A program made the translations under genes and the position numbers. 64,000 nt of DNA from assembly GCA_963725155.1 (NCBI GenBank), contig CAVRXU010000005.1:496001-560000 (forward strand). Reading direction: 5' to 3'. Positions 53,179 to 61,967 of the stretch are shown in pieces (the stretch's first letter is position 1; each line of letters begins with the position of its first letter). A model generated the notes under the pieces. The model had not been told where the DNA came from. It searched no databases and worked only from the letters and a program-made list of their open reading frames with translations. The DNA comes from DATDAH01 sp963725155. GTDB taxonomy: Bacteria > Actinomycetota > Acidimicrobiia > Acidimicrobiales > DATDAH01.

Positions 53179-54326
53179 GGGTGGTCCTCCAGGACCGGTA
53201 GGGCGGCGAGCAGGGCGGACACGGCGTGCTGCTGGTCGTCGAGCTGGGTGACGTCATCGGCTCGGAACCAGGCGCCGTCGAGGCGGGGATCGTCACTGTG
53301 GGTCTGGCGCTCGACCAGCATCCCGGCGACGCAGGTCAGGCGGTCGTCCAGGTCCTCGTGGTCGACGTCGAGACGGGGCTCACGCCCGGCGAGGCGACGG
53401 ATCCCGCCCAGGCCCTCGCCGACCGTGCCCAGCCCGGCGGGCAGGGCGTGCGGCCCCCGGGTGAGGCGGGCCAGACCCGAGTCCCGGCGTTGGGACTCAT
53501 AGCGGACCTGCAGCCCGAACAGGCCGGCCTGGCGCTCGGCGTAGGCCAACTCGTCGTCGGTCAGCGGGGCGGGCCACGCCGCGATCTCGTCCCAGGCGTA
53601 GGCCCCCCAGTGGTCCGACACCGGTGGAAGGCGGCGCTCGGCGTCGTCCCGTTCGGTGGCCAGGTATGTCGACACCCGTCGGGCCGGGACGTCCCAGCCG
53701 CCATCGGGGAACTCCGCGTGGAGGCGGGCCAGCGCCCAGAGGATCTCGCCGGTGAAGAACGGGGAGCGGGTGTCGGCCACCGGCTCATCCGTCTCGAGAT
53801 CCCACCGGGCGACGACCGCCCCCTCCTCGGTGACCGTGCCCTCCAGGAACCGGCCGAGGTCGGCCAGGAGCTCGTCGTTGGACTCGTCACCCGTCCGGCG
53901 ACGGCGCTCGACGAGAGCGGCCACCAGCAGCCCGGTGCCGCCGGTGTCCGCGGTGAACGCCGTCCGCCCGTCCGGGAGCTCGGTGAGATGGTCGTCGACG
54001 AACGCGAAGCCGGCCGCGGCGGTCTCGGCGGCCCCGTCGAGGCCGGCGGCTGCACCCTGCTCCAGGGCCAGCAGCATGCCGGCGTGACGGACGTAGTTGT
54101 ATCCGGGCTGCGCCTCGTGCTCGGCCCGGTCGTAGCGGTAGAGGAAGCGCCCGTCGAGCGCCTGGTTGGTCCCGACCCAGTCCACCCCTGCTTGGGCCGC
54201 CGCCCGCGCTTCCTCGGCCGACACCGTGGGGCAGGACTCCGGATGGGCGGCGGCGACGACCACCGCCAGTCCGCCGACCCAGGCCAGCAGCCCCGCGCCC
54301 ACCCGCCCCCGCACCGTCGTCGCCAC
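53175..54326 (-). CDS. secreted alpha/alpha-toroid-like protein of unknown function
   Basis: 383 residues. The N-terminus (TTVRGRVGAGLLAWVGGLAV, then an Ala-rich stretch to AAHP) is a signal peptide or anchor. The remainder consists of repeated helix pairs with motifs such as GVDWVGTNQALDGRFLYRYD, NYVRHAGMLLALEQG, TGGTGLLVAALVE and FFTGEILWALARL. This is the pattern of alpha/alpha toroids found in terpene cyclases and glycan-processing enzymes. No catalytic motif is recognised. GTG/ATG choice at 54326 gives the signal peptide. Divergent from a small exported protein and an HTTM protein, 37 bp apart. Confidence 0.6.
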   Translation of the reverse strand: MATTVRGRVGAGLLAWVGGLAVVVAAAHPESCPTVSAEEARAAAQAGVDWVGTNQALDGRFLYRYDRAEHEAQPGYNYVRHAGMLLALEQGAAAGLDGAAETAAAGFAFVDDHLTELPDGRTAFTADTGGTGLLVAALVERRRRTGDESNDELLADLGRFLEGTVTEEGAVVARWDLETDEPVADTRSPFFTGEILWALARLHAEFPDGGWDVPARRVSTYLATERDDAERRLPPVSDHWGAYAWDEIAAWPAPLTDDELAYAERQAGLFGLQVRYESQRRDSGLARLTRGPHALPAGLGTVGEGLGGIRRLAGREPRLDVDHEDLDDRLTCVAGMLVERQTHSDDPRLDGAWFRADDVTQLDDQQHAVSALLAALPVLEDHP

Positions 54327-54348
54327 CGACCGGGACGCTACTGAGCCG

Positions 54349-54354
54349 TACGCT
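54349..54354 (+). promoter_or_regulatory. -10 element (TACGCT) before the exported protein gene
   Basis: TACGCT ends 9 nt before GTG 54364 in the divergent gap with the toroid-like gene. Confidence 0.4.
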
Positions 54355-54363
54355 CGGCGGGTC

Positions 54364-54783
54364 GTGACGAACCGGGGGCGGTGGGCGGTGACGGTGGCGG
54401 TGGGGCTGGTCGTGGTCGCCCCGGCGCTCCTTCCGGATCCGGCTGACGACTTCCCGATCTCGACCTATCCGATGTTCACGGCCGAGCGGGGCGAGGTCGT
54501 GGACATCGACACCGCGGTGCGGGTGGACGAGGCCGGTCGGCACCGGTTGTCGCCGGAGATGGTGGGTGGCAGCGACGAGATCGTCAGTGCCGCGGTCACC
54601 GTCAGCCGCGCCATCGCGGGAGGTGACGAGTCGCTGACCCGCCTCTGCGGCGAGATCGCCGACCGGGTCGACGAGCCGGGGACGATCGAGATCGTCACCG
54701 AGCGCCACGACGCCGTGGCCCTCCTCCAGGACGGGACCGAGCCCCTCGGGGTGACCGTCCACGAGCAGTGCGAAGCGCCGTGA
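54364..54783 (+). CDS. small exported or membrane-anchored protein of unknown function
   Basis: 139 residues. One N-terminal hydrophobic helix (about 7-22; WAVTVAVGLVVVAPALL) precedes DFPISTYPMFTAERG, a motif I associate with actinobacterial partners of HTTM proteins. A soluble alpha/beta remainder follows (EIVSAAVTVSRAIAGGD, TIEIVTERHDAVALLQ). GTG 54364 follows TACGCT by 9 nt. The stop overlaps the HTTM gene start (GTGA), so the two are almost certainly partners. Confidence 0.65.
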   Translation: MTNRGRWAVTVAVGLVVVAPALLPDPADDFPISTYPMFTAERGEVVDIDTAVRVDEAGRHRLSPEMVGGSDEIVSAAVTVSRAIAGGDESLTRLCGEIADRVDEPGTIEIVTERHDAVALLQDGTEPLGVTVHEQCEAP

Positions 54784-55658
54784 ACCAGGCCGCCCCGGCC
54801 CGCCGCCTGGCCGTGTTCCGGATCCTGACCGGGACCTTCGCCGTGGTCTACCTGGTCACCCGCTTCCCCTACTTCCTCGACCTGACCCGGCTCCACGAGT
54901 CCCGCTGGGTTCCACCGCTGGCCCTTCGCCCCCTCGGCGGTCCACCGTCCCAGGGCGTCACCGTCCTCGTCCTCGGCCTGACCCTGGTCCTGGGCGTCGC
55001 TTACACCGCGGGCTGGCGGTTCCGGGCGACGGGTCCGGCGTTCGCCGTGGGCCTGCTCGCCGTCATGAGCTACCGCAATGCTTGGGGGCACCTGTTCCAC
55101 AGCGAGAACCTCCTGGTCCTGCACGTGTTCGTCGTCGGGCTGGCCCGGTCGTCCGAGGCGTGGGGACTGGACGCCCGGTCTGGCCCGCAGCCCGCCGACG
55201 ACGTCCGCTACGGCTTCCCGCTCCGCCTCGCCGCAGTGATCACCGTGCTCACCTACGTCGTCACCGGCCTGGCCAAGCTCCGCTACGCAGGCGGCGACTG
55301 GCTGGCGGGCGACACCCTCCTGCACCAGATCGCCTTCGACAACGCCCGCAAGAACGTGCTCGGTGACGACTACTCGCCCCTGGCTGCAGCCTTCGCCGGC
55401 CATCCGGGGCTGTTCCGTCCCATGGGTGCCATGACCCTCCTGGTCGAGCTCGGGGCACCGGTGGCGCTCCTCGGTCGACGGTGGGCGGCGTGGTGGTCGG
55501 GGGCGGCGTGGCTGTTCCACATCGGGATCTTCGGTCTCATGTGGATCGCCTTCCCGTACCCGCTCAGCCTCATCGCCTTCGCTCCGTTCTTCCGCCTCGA
55601 GCGTCCTGTCGACTGGCTCCTCGACCGGTCGACGGTCCGTAGGCTGGCGCCGACATGA
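54780..55658 (+). CDS. HTTM domain membrane protein
   Basis: 292-residue multi-pass protein of the horizontally transferred transmembrane (HTTM) family, related to the membrane part of vitamin-K-dependent gamma-carboxylase. Features include RLAVFRILTGTFAVVYLVTR at the N-terminus, NAWGHLFHSENLLVLHVFVV, YVVTGLAKLRYAGGDWLAGD and AWLFHIGIFGLMWIAFPYP. The catalytic lysine context of the carboxylase is not evident. GTG 54780 overlaps the preceding stop, and its stop overlaps the sirtuin start (ATGA), giving a three-gene unit. Biochemical role unknown. Confidence 0.75.
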   Translation: MNQAAPARRLAVFRILTGTFAVVYLVTRFPYFLDLTRLHESRWVPPLALRPLGGPPSQGVTVLVLGLTLVLGVAYTAGWRFRATGPAFAVGLLAVMSYRNAWGHLFHSENLLVLHVFVVGLARSSEAWGLDARSGPQPADDVRYGFPLRLAAVITVLTYVVTGLAKLRYAGGDWLAGDTLLHQIAFDNARKNVLGDDYSPLAAAFAGHPGLFRPMGAMTLLVELGAPVALLGRRWAAWWSGAAWLFHIGIFGLMWIAFPYPLSLIAFAPFFRLERPVDWLLDRSTVRRLAPT

Positions 55659-56410
55659 GTGCCGTCGAGGACGCCCACCGCCTGGTCCAGGCCGCCGAGT
55701 CCGTCGCCGTCCTCACCGGCGCCGGCATCTCGACCGACAGTGGCATCCCCGACTTCCGGGGCCCCAACGGGGTCTGGACCAAGAACCCCGCCGCCGAGAA
55801 GTCGGCCACCCTGCAGAACTACGTGGCCGACCCCGAGGTCAGGAAGCAGGCGTGGCGCAACCGCCTGGACTCGCCCGCGTGGGCGGCCCAACCCAACGCC
55901 GGTCACCGGGCGCTGGTCGACCTGGAGCGCCAAGGGAGGTTGCACACCCTCATCACCCAGAACATCGACGGCCTCCACCAGGCCGCCGGTAGCGATCCCG
56001 ACCTCGTCGTCGAGGTCCACGGCACCATCCGCCAGGTCGGCTGCCTGAACTGCGGTGAGCGGGCGCCCATCGAACGGGCCCTGGACCGGGTCCGGGCGGG
56101 GGAGGAGGACCCCGAGTGCCGGACCTGCGGCGGCATCCTCAAGTCGGCCACCATCTCGTTCGGCCAGAGCCTCGTGGCCGACGACCTGGGCCGGGCCGAA
56201 CGGGCCGCGCGGGAGTGTGACCTCCTGCTCGCCGTCGGGTCGACGCTCGCCGTCTACCCCATATGCGACGTCGTCCCGATCGCCCATCACCTCGGTGCCA
56301 CCGTGGTCATCGTCAACGCTGAGCCCACCCAGTTCGACGACCTGGCCGCCGCCGTCGTCCGCGGCTCGATCAGCGACGTCCTCTCCGAGATCGTCGGCCC
56401 GGCCGACTAG
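55655..56410 (+). CDS. cobB: NAD-dependent protein deacylase (sirtuin)
   Basis: Removes acetyl or acyl groups from lysines using NAD; 251 residues. All class motifs are present: TGAGISTDSGIPDFRG, TQNIDGLHQAAGS, the catalytic His in VEVHGTIRQ, zinc pairs CLNCG and CRTCG, and AVGSTLAVYP near the end. ATG 55655 overlaps the HTTM stop. It could reverse the acetylation made by the GNAT fusion protein at 9510-12056, a regulatory pair known from Salmonella and Streptomyces; that pairing is inferred here. Confidence 0.93.
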   Translation: MSAVEDAHRLVQAAESVAVLTGAGISTDSGIPDFRGPNGVWTKNPAAEKSATLQNYVADPEVRKQAWRNRLDSPAWAAQPNAGHRALVDLERQGRLHTLITQNIDGLHQAAGSDPDLVVEVHGTIRQVGCLNCGERAPIERALDRVRAGEEDPECRTCGGILKSATISFGQSLVADDLGRAERAARECDLLLAVGSTLAVYPICDVVPIAHHLGATVVIVNAEPTQFDDLAAAVVRGSISDVLSEIVGPAD

Positions 56411-56570
56411 GGATCCACTGTCGGGTCCAGCACCCGGCACCGCGTTTGGACGCGGCCAGACCCCCGGGGTTCCGCCGCGGGGAAATAGGCGGGACCGGGC
56501 GAATGTTGACCGAATCGCTAGGCTTTTCCTGACCCCAGAACGACAGAGCGACGACGAGGTCGACGTACTG

Positions 56571-57731
56571 ATGCCCAACTTCCGTGAACTGCTGCGCGAC
56601 ACCAAGGCCCGCATCCGAGAGGTCTCCACCGAGGAGGCCGAAGCCGCCCGCGACGCCGACGGCGCCATCGTGCTCGATGTGCGGGAGCCCGAGGAGTACG
56701 AGCAGGGCGCCGTGCCCGGCTCATTGCACATCGCCCGGGGCAACCTGGAGAGCCAGGTCGAGAGTCGTCTCGTCGACAAGGACGCCCCCGTCCTGATCAT
56801 CTGCGCCAGCGGCGTCCGGTCGGCCTTCGCCGCCGAGACCCTGACCCAGCTCGGCTACGGCGATGTGGCGTCAGTGGCCGGGGGCTTCAACCGGTGGAAG
56901 GACGAGGGCCGGGACTGGAAGGTCCCCTCGGTCCTGTCGCCGGAGCAGCGCAACCGCTATCAGCGCCATCTGCTCCTGCCCGAGGTCGGTGTCGAGGGCC
57001 AGCAGAAGCTGCTCGGCGCCCGGGTGCTCCTCCTCGGAGCCGGTGGCCTCGGCTCGCCCGCCGCGCTCTACCTCGCGGCCGCGGGGGTGGGGACCCTCGG
57101 CATCATCGACATGGATGTCGTGGACGAGTCCAACCTGCAGCGCCAGATCCTCCACAACATGGACCGGATCGGCGAGCGGAAGGTCGACTCGGCCAAGAAG
57201 ACGCTGACCGCCATCAACCCGGACGTGGACGTCGTCACCTACGACATGCGCCTCGACGCCGGCAACGTCGTCGACCTCCTGTCCCAGTTCGACGTGGTCA
57301 TCGACGGAGCCGACAACTTCCCCAGCCGGTACCTGCTCAACGATGCCTCGCTCAAGACCAACACGCCGGTCGTGCACGGCTCGATCTTCCGCTTCGAGGG
57401 CCAGGCCACCGTGTTCAAGCCCTTCGACGGCCCCTGCTACCGATGCATGATCCCCGAGCCCCCTCCGGCCGAGCTGGCCCCCTCCTGCGCCGAGGCCGGC
57501 GTGCTCGGCGTCCTGCCCGGCATCATCGGCTCGATCCAGGCCCTCGAGGCCATCAAGCTCATCCTCGGCATCGGGGACGACCTGTCCGGCCGCCTCCTGG
57601 CCTACGACTCCCTCGAGCAGTCCTTCCGCACGTTCAAGGTCAACCGTGACCCCGAGTGCCCGGCCTGCTCCCTCGACCCCGCCGACATCGTCATCGCCGA
57701 GTACGACGAGCTCTGCATGCCCCACGGCTAG
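56571..57731 (+). CDS. rhodanese-like domain fused to MoeB/ThiF adenylyltransferase
   Basis: 386-residue E1-like enzyme that adenylates and may sulfurate the C-terminus of a MoaD/ThiS/CysO-type carrier. Rhodanese domain at about 1-120: LDVREPEEYEQGAVPGSLHI and the active-site loop ICASGVRSAFA with Cys. MoeB domain at about 125-386: RYQRHLLLPEVG, LLLGAGGLGSPAALYLAAAG (ATP), DESNLQRQILH and zinc pairs CYRC and CPAC. In mycobacterial MoeZ the rhodanese is C-terminal; here it is first. ATG 56571 gives the typical MPNFRELL start. TAGGCT at 56519-56524 would give a leader of about 40 nt. It could support the molybdoenzyme at 7228. Confidence 0.9.
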   Translation: MPNFRELLRDTKARIREVSTEEAEAARDADGAIVLDVREPEEYEQGAVPGSLHIARGNLESQVESRLVDKDAPVLIICASGVRSAFAAETLTQLGYGDVASVAGGFNRWKDEGRDWKVPSVLSPEQRNRYQRHLLLPEVGVEGQQKLLGARVLLLGAGGLGSPAALYLAAAGVGTLGIIDMDVVDESNLQRQILHNMDRIGERKVDSAKKTLTAINPDVDVVTYDMRLDAGNVVDLLSQFDVVIDGADNFPSRYLLNDASLKTNTPVVHGSIFRFEGQATVFKPFDGPCYRCMIPEPPPAELAPSCAEAGVLGVLPGIIGSIQALEAIKLILGIGDDLSGRLLAYDSLEQSFRTFKVNRDPECPACSLDPADIVIAEYDELCMPHG

Positions 57732-57737
57732 AGAACC

Positions 57738-57761
57738 CCACGGGTTCGGCTCGGCCCGTGG
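57738..57761 (+). terminator. hairpin after the rhodanese-MoeB gene
   Basis: CCACGGG and CCCGTGG form a 7-bp stem with a 10-nt loop, 6 bp after the stop codon. No U-tract. Confidence 0.4.
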
Positions 57762-57796
57762 CCCGCGAGGACCGCGTCGCGACCCGGGGGTGGCCC

Positions 57797-57802
57797 TAAC
57801 CT
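57797..57802 (+). promoter_or_regulatory. -10 element (TAACCT) at the start of the surface-polysaccharide locus
   Basis: TAACCT ends 9 nt before ATG 57812, after a hairpin that closes the previous gene. It is the likely first promoter of the sulfotransferase/exporter run. Confidence 0.45.
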
Positions 57803-57811
57803 GACGCGGCC

Positions 57812-58666
57812 ATGCTCGTCGGCGAACGCGTCATCTACCTCCAGCTCCAGAAGACGGGCAGCACCCGGATCACCGACCTGATCCAGGCGACCGTCGGGGC
57901 CGAGGAGCGTCACAAGCACGATCGCATCCGGCGGGAGGATCTGGCCGACCCGGAGATCGCCGCCCGGCGGATCCTGGGCTCCATCCGGAGCCCGTGGTCG
58001 TACTACGTGTCGCTCTGGGCCTACGGGAGCCGGCGGGCCGGGGGCATCTACGAGCGGACCACGGCCACGCCCCGCATGGACCAGGCCAGGGCACTGCGGG
58101 GGACGCTGCACAAGAAGACGATCCCCCTCGAGGAACGCGACCGGAAGTCCCGCCGGCGGGTGAAGAAGTGGAAGACCGCGTACGGCGACCCCGAGGACCG
58201 CGACGCCTTTCGGCGCTGGATCCGCTTCCTCAACGACCCCGACTACCTCGTGGACGTGGGCGAGGGGTACGGCAAGAGCAGCATCTCCCGGCACTCGGGG
58301 CTCCTCACGTACCGCTACATGGTCCTCTTCACCGTCGGCGTCGTTCCCGGCGAGCCCCACTTGGGCGGCCACAACCCCGAGCTCGAGACCCTGGACAAGG
58401 TGCGGGCCTATGCCGACGAGAACCTGCTCTGCCAGGACATGATCCGCATGGAGCACCTGGCCGACGAGTTGGAGGCCTCCCTGCTGGCGGCGGGTCACGA
58501 CCTCACCACCACGCAACGCGAGACGATCCACGGCAAGGCCGAGGGCCGGAGCGAGAACCGCACCAAGCACCATCCGGCGGCCTGGTACTACGACGACGCC
58601 ACCCGGGACCTCGTGGCCGAGCGCGACCGCTTCGTCATCGAGCGCCACGGCTACGAGTTCGGCTGA
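57812..58666 (+). CDS. sulfotransferase-like protein
   Basis: 284 residues. The N-terminal YLQLQKTGSTRITDLI resembles the PAPS 5'-phosphosulfate loop of carbohydrate sulfotransferases, and RILGSIRSPWSYYVSLW resembles the 3'-phosphate loop. The middle (FRRWIRFLNDPDYL, GLLTYRYMVLF) and end (HHPAAWYYDDATRDLVAERD, as in Sulfotransfer_2 proteins) agree. It probably sulfates a glycan or small molecule before or during export. It heads a same-direction run of genes leading to a Wzm/Wzt exporter. The family call is from motifs only. Confidence 0.7.
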   Translation: MLVGERVIYLQLQKTGSTRITDLIQATVGAEERHKHDRIRREDLADPEIAARRILGSIRSPWSYYVSLWAYGSRRAGGIYERTTATPRMDQARALRGTLHKKTIPLEERDRKSRRRVKKWKTAYGDPEDRDAFRRWIRFLNDPDYLVDVGEGYGKSSISRHSGLLTYRYMVLFTVGVVPGEPHLGGHNPELETLDKVRAYADENLLCQDMIRMEHLADELEASLLAAGHDLTTTQRETIHGKAEGRSENRTKHHPAAWYYDDATRDLVAERDRFVIERHGYEFG

Positions 58667-58669
58667 ACC

Positions 58670-59422
58670 GTGTTCCTCGTCGTCGGCCAACCCGGTTCTG
58701 AGGCGCGCCTCGTCGCCGACACCCTGCAGGCCCACCCCGAGCTGGTCGTGGCGGGCCGGGGCGAGCTGCTCCTGCCGCTCGCCTTCGTGTTGCAGCGGGT
58801 GTCCGAGCCGGTCGCCGCCCGTCGCCTCGCGGCCGACCTGATCGTGGCCGACAAGGGCTTCGCCACCGGGATCGGCGCCCACCTCGACGCCGGCCGAGTG
58901 CGTGAGATCCTGGGCGACGGCCCCCCTGCGGTTGGGCCCGATGCTGGCCCTCCTCTACCGCGAGGTCGCCGAGGCCGCTGGTGTCGTCCGAGGCGGGGAC
59001 CATCCTGAGCGTGCTGGCCAACCCGGTTCTGAACCGCATCGGGCTGTACGAGGGCCCGATCCGGTTGATCCATGTGGTCCGTGACGGCCGCGCCGTGGCG
59101 GCGCTGGCTGCCGGCGCCACCCCCGGTCCGGTCGACACGGCTCGCCGGTGGGACCAGGCCAATCGGCTCTTCCGTGATCGCCGCGGCGGTGATCCCAGGA
59201 CGTACGCCGTCGTCCGCATCGAGGAGTTCCTCGCACAACCCGGGACGGGGCGTCGCCCGGCTGGGTGGGCTGCTCCTGGATCGAGCCCCGGCGCCTCGAC
59301 CTGCCGAGGATGACGGTCCCGCCGCCGCCGCCCTCGACGCCGCCACCCGCCGGGAGGTCACCGCCGTCGCGAAGGAAGGCCTCTTCGTCTTCGGCTATGC
59401 GCCCCCGCCGCGCTCGCCCTAG
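58670..59422 (+). pseudogene. sulfotransferase homologue, three frameshifts
   Basis: About 250 codons collinear with the intact sulfotransferase at 60308, but split over three frames (changes near 58925, 58978 and 59240). The pieces read FLVVGQPGSEARLVADTLQ (altered 5'-loop; the usual PRSGTT is PGSEAR), RLGPMLALLYREVAEAAG, GPIRLIHVVRDGRAVAAL (3'-loop) and LDAATRREVTAVAKEGLFVF. The degraded 5' loop argues for genuine loss of function; the clustered indels could also be assembly error. GTG 58670 lies 3 bp after the preceding stop. Confidence 0.6.
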
Positions 59423-60304
59423 CGTGCCGCGATCCTCGCCGGGCGGAAGGCCAAGGCCCTACGGGCCCGACGCCGTCGCTCCGTCGAGCACCGCAAGGCC
59501 CAGGCGTGGGCCCTGGTGGCACCGCCGCCTTGGGCGCCCGAGACCGAGGCCGAGAAGGTCGCCTCCGCCGCCTGCAACATCTGCCGCTGGACGGGGGAGG
59601 GCTTCACGGGCAGCAGCACGCCGAGAGCGCCGACTGCCCGCGCTGCGGGTCGATCGCCCGGGAGCGGTTCCACCTCGCACGGCCTCACCCCGGCGGCCGA
59701 TGGTCGTCGCCTGCGCATCCTGGAGACGGCGCCCCGCCTGCACGGCACCTACGCCCGGGCGATGGAGCGTTGGTTCGACTACACCGAGCTCGAGCCGGCC
59801 TACATCGGGACCCCACTCGGGCACCTGGTCGGCATCGAGACCCTGGCCGACGGATCGGCCGACCGAATCGTGTCGGCCCACGACGTCCACACCGTGCGCC
59901 GATCCCGACGGTCTCCTCGGCCAGTTCCACCGGGTGCTGGCCCCGGAAGGAGCTCCTGCTCTTGCAGGTGCCGGTCCTGGCCGCGGACGACGGAGCGCCT
60001 CGAGGCGGCCCACACCGCCGCCCCCGGGACGGCCCGGTGGGCGTTCGGGGTGGACGTGGTCGACCGGGTCGAGGCAGCCGGCTTCGCCGTCGAGCTGCTG
60101 GTGACCGACGAGTTCGTCGACCTGGCCAAGGGCGGTCCCGAGGCCTGGCCCAAGGCGACGTCCAGCGGCGAGGTGGATCTGCCCGGCGTGTTCGGGGCGG
60201 CCGCGACCGCCATGCTCACCCCTACGGCGGACCGGGCCACGGCGCGGCGTCACGGCTGGATCCCACCCGTGCTCTTCGTGACGATCCGGGCCGAGAGGGC
60301 CTGA
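59423..60304 (+). pseudogene. zinc-ribbon SAM methyltransferase, about five frameshifts
   Basis: Pieces in three frames assemble into a methyltransferase of a type often found in glycan loci. They include an N-terminal zinc ribbon (CNICRWTGEGF, then CPRCGSIARERF in another frame), a Rossmann part (LRILETAPRLHGTYARAM, DRIVSAHDVHTV), LGQFHRVLAPEG in a third frame, LLLQVPVLAADD, and an intact C-terminal half (VDVVDRVEAAGFAVELLVTD). Frame changes lie near 59612, 59667, 59897, 59950 and 59988. The start is unresolved: the open frame begins at 59423 after the previous stop, and the first GTG is 59516. Same indel-rich patch as the preceding gene. Confidence 0.55.
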
Positions 60305-60307
60305 GCG

Positions 60308-61132
60308 GTGTTCGTCGTCTACGGCATGCCCCGGTCGGGCACGACGCTGGTGGCCCAGGTGCTCAACGCCCACTCGGGCCTGCTCGTCCCCGACGAGACC
60401 GATTTCATGGTCCCCGCCGCCCACGCCTTCCGCCTGGTCGAGGATCCCGAGCTGGGCCGCCGGCTCCTCGGTGACCTCATCGCCTCGACCGACCGCTTCG
60501 ACGCCACCCTCGGGCGCTGGCTCACCGCGGACCGGGTCCGGGAAGTGGTGGCCGACGCGCCGTACCGCTTCGACAGCATCGTCGCTAGCCTCTACGACGC
60601 TCTGGCCGAGGCGGCTGCTGTCACCTCGGCCGGCGACAAATCACCGAATGACCTGCCCCAGAGCGAGATCCTTGGACAGGCCGGATTCTTCACGGAGCGC
60701 ATCCGGGCCATACACCTGGTCCGGGACCCACGCGACGTGATGGTCTCCATGGCACGACTGGGATGGCTGAACGGAATCGATGTGAGCTACGCCCGCCTGT
60801 GGCGGAACGCGAACCTGAGCCTGCACCAGCGTCTCGCCGCCCACCCCGACCGCTACCAGCTGGTCCGTTACGAGGACATCGTGGCCCGGCCCTCCGACGT
60901 GTTCGAGGCTGTCGCCGACTTCCTGCAGGTGCCGTTCGAACCGGCCATGGTGAGCGAGAAGGCCCGCTTCTCGCAGTTCCCCGAACACAAGGGCATGGCC
61001 CAGCACGCCAGCACCTTCCGACCCATCGGTGGGGACAGCGTCGGCGGCTACGCCGAGCTGTTCGACCGATCGACGCTGGACGAGGTCGAGGCCCTCGCCG
61101 GCGACGCCCTGTCCACCTTCGGCTACCAGTGA
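60308..61132 (+). CDS. sulfotransferase
   Basis: 274-residue PAPS-dependent sulfotransferase (Sulfotransfer_3-like). The 5'-phosphosulfate loop is YGMPRSGTTLVAQVLNAH and the 3'-phosphate loop is HLVRDPRDVMVSMAR. YQLVRYEDIVARPSDVFEAV and a C-terminal tail typical of the family follow. GTG 60308 opens 3 bp after the methyltransferase stop. The permease gene begins 13 bp downstream, so it is likely co-transcribed with the ABC exporter and acts on the exported glycan or its lipid carrier. Confidence 0.85.
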   Translation: MFVVYGMPRSGTTLVAQVLNAHSGLLVPDETDFMVPAAHAFRLVEDPELGRRLLGDLIASTDRFDATLGRWLTADRVREVVADAPYRFDSIVASLYDALAEAAAVTSAGDKSPNDLPQSEILGQAGFFTERIRAIHLVRDPRDVMVSMARLGWLNGIDVSYARLWRNANLSLHQRLAAHPDRYQLVRYEDIVARPSDVFEAVADFLQVPFEPAMVSEKARFSQFPEHKGMAQHASTFRPIGGDSVGGYAELFDRSTLDEVEALAGDALSTFGYQ

Positions 61133-61145
61133 GGACCCCCATCAC

Positions 61146-61967
61146 ATGCTGACCGCCACCGACGAACTCTGGGGCTACCGAGCCCTCGTTCAGAACCTGA
61201 CGAACCGCCAGCTCAAGTCCCAGTACAAAGAGAGCCTCTTCGGCAACCTCTGGTCGATGATCAACCCGGCCGCCACCATCGGCGTCTACTCGTTGGTCTT
61301 CGGCGTGCTCCTCAAGTTCGGACGCAACATCCCGGGCATCCAGTACGGCGACCTGCAGAGCTTCCCGCTCTACCTGTTCTGCGGGATCATCATGTGGTCG
61401 GCCTTCAACCGGGTCGCCATCGGCGCGATGGGGACGTTCACGACCACCGGCTCGCTCCTCAAGAAGGTCTACTTCCCGCCCGCGGCCCCGATCATGGCCC
61501 ACGCCTTGGCCCAGGTGAAGCAGACCATGCTCGAGGGGCTGATCGCCATGATCGTGCTGGGGGCGCTGGGCTACTTCTCCTGGAGCTTCGTGCTCTGGCC
61601 CTTCCTGATCCCGCCGATGATCATCTTCTCGCTCGGGCTCGGCCTGGTCCTGACCCTGGCGAACGCGTACTACAAGGACGTGTCGTACCTGATGAACATC
61701 GTGACGATGCTCCTCTTCTACTGCACGCCGATCCTGTACTCGCTGGAGCGGATCGGCGATGCCGAGATCTTCGGGATCAAGGCCACCACGCTGCTGTTGC
61801 TGAACCCGCTCACCCATTTCGTGGGTGCCTCGCGGGAGATGCTCTACCTCGGCGTGGCCCCCAGCGTGACCCGTTGGGCCGCCATCTGGTTGGCCTCGTT
61901 CCTGAGCCTGGCCGTGGGCTGGGCCGTGTTCGTCCGGTACTCCAAAGACGTCAGTGAGGTCGTGTGA
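61146..61967 (+). CDS. polysaccharide ABC exporter permease (Wzm/TagG type)
   Basis: 273-residue ABC-2 permease with six helices. It has LTNRQLKSQYKESLFGNLWS before the first helix, as in Wzm/TagG/RfbA proteins that export O-antigen, teichoic acid or galactan, then LYLFCGIIMWSAFNRVAIG, AYYKDVSYLMNIVTMLLFY and the re-entrant-like CTPILYSLERI. The ATPase gene starts in the overlapping GTGTGATG, showing tight coupling. Function as a glycan exporter is well supported; the glycan is unknown. Confidence 0.9.
   Translation: MLTATDELWGYRALVQNLTNRQLKSQYKESLFGNLWSMINPAATIGVYSLVFGVLLKFGRNIPGIQYGDLQSFPLYLFCGIIMWSAFNRVAIGAMGTFTTTGSLLKKVYFPPAAPIMAHALAQVKQTMLEGLIAMIVLGALGYFSWSFVLWPFLIPPMIIFSLGLGLVLTLANAYYKDVSYLMNIVTMLLFYCTPILYSLERIGDAEIFGIKATTLLLLNPLTHFVGASREMLYLGVAPSVTRWAAIWLASFLSLAVGWAVFVRYSKDVSEVV

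Noticed and set aside
53226..54344. 372-codon plus-strand open frame
   Set aside because: Antisense to the secreted toroid-like gene, with compositional rather than protein-like sequence; the minus-strand protein has a signal peptide and repeats.
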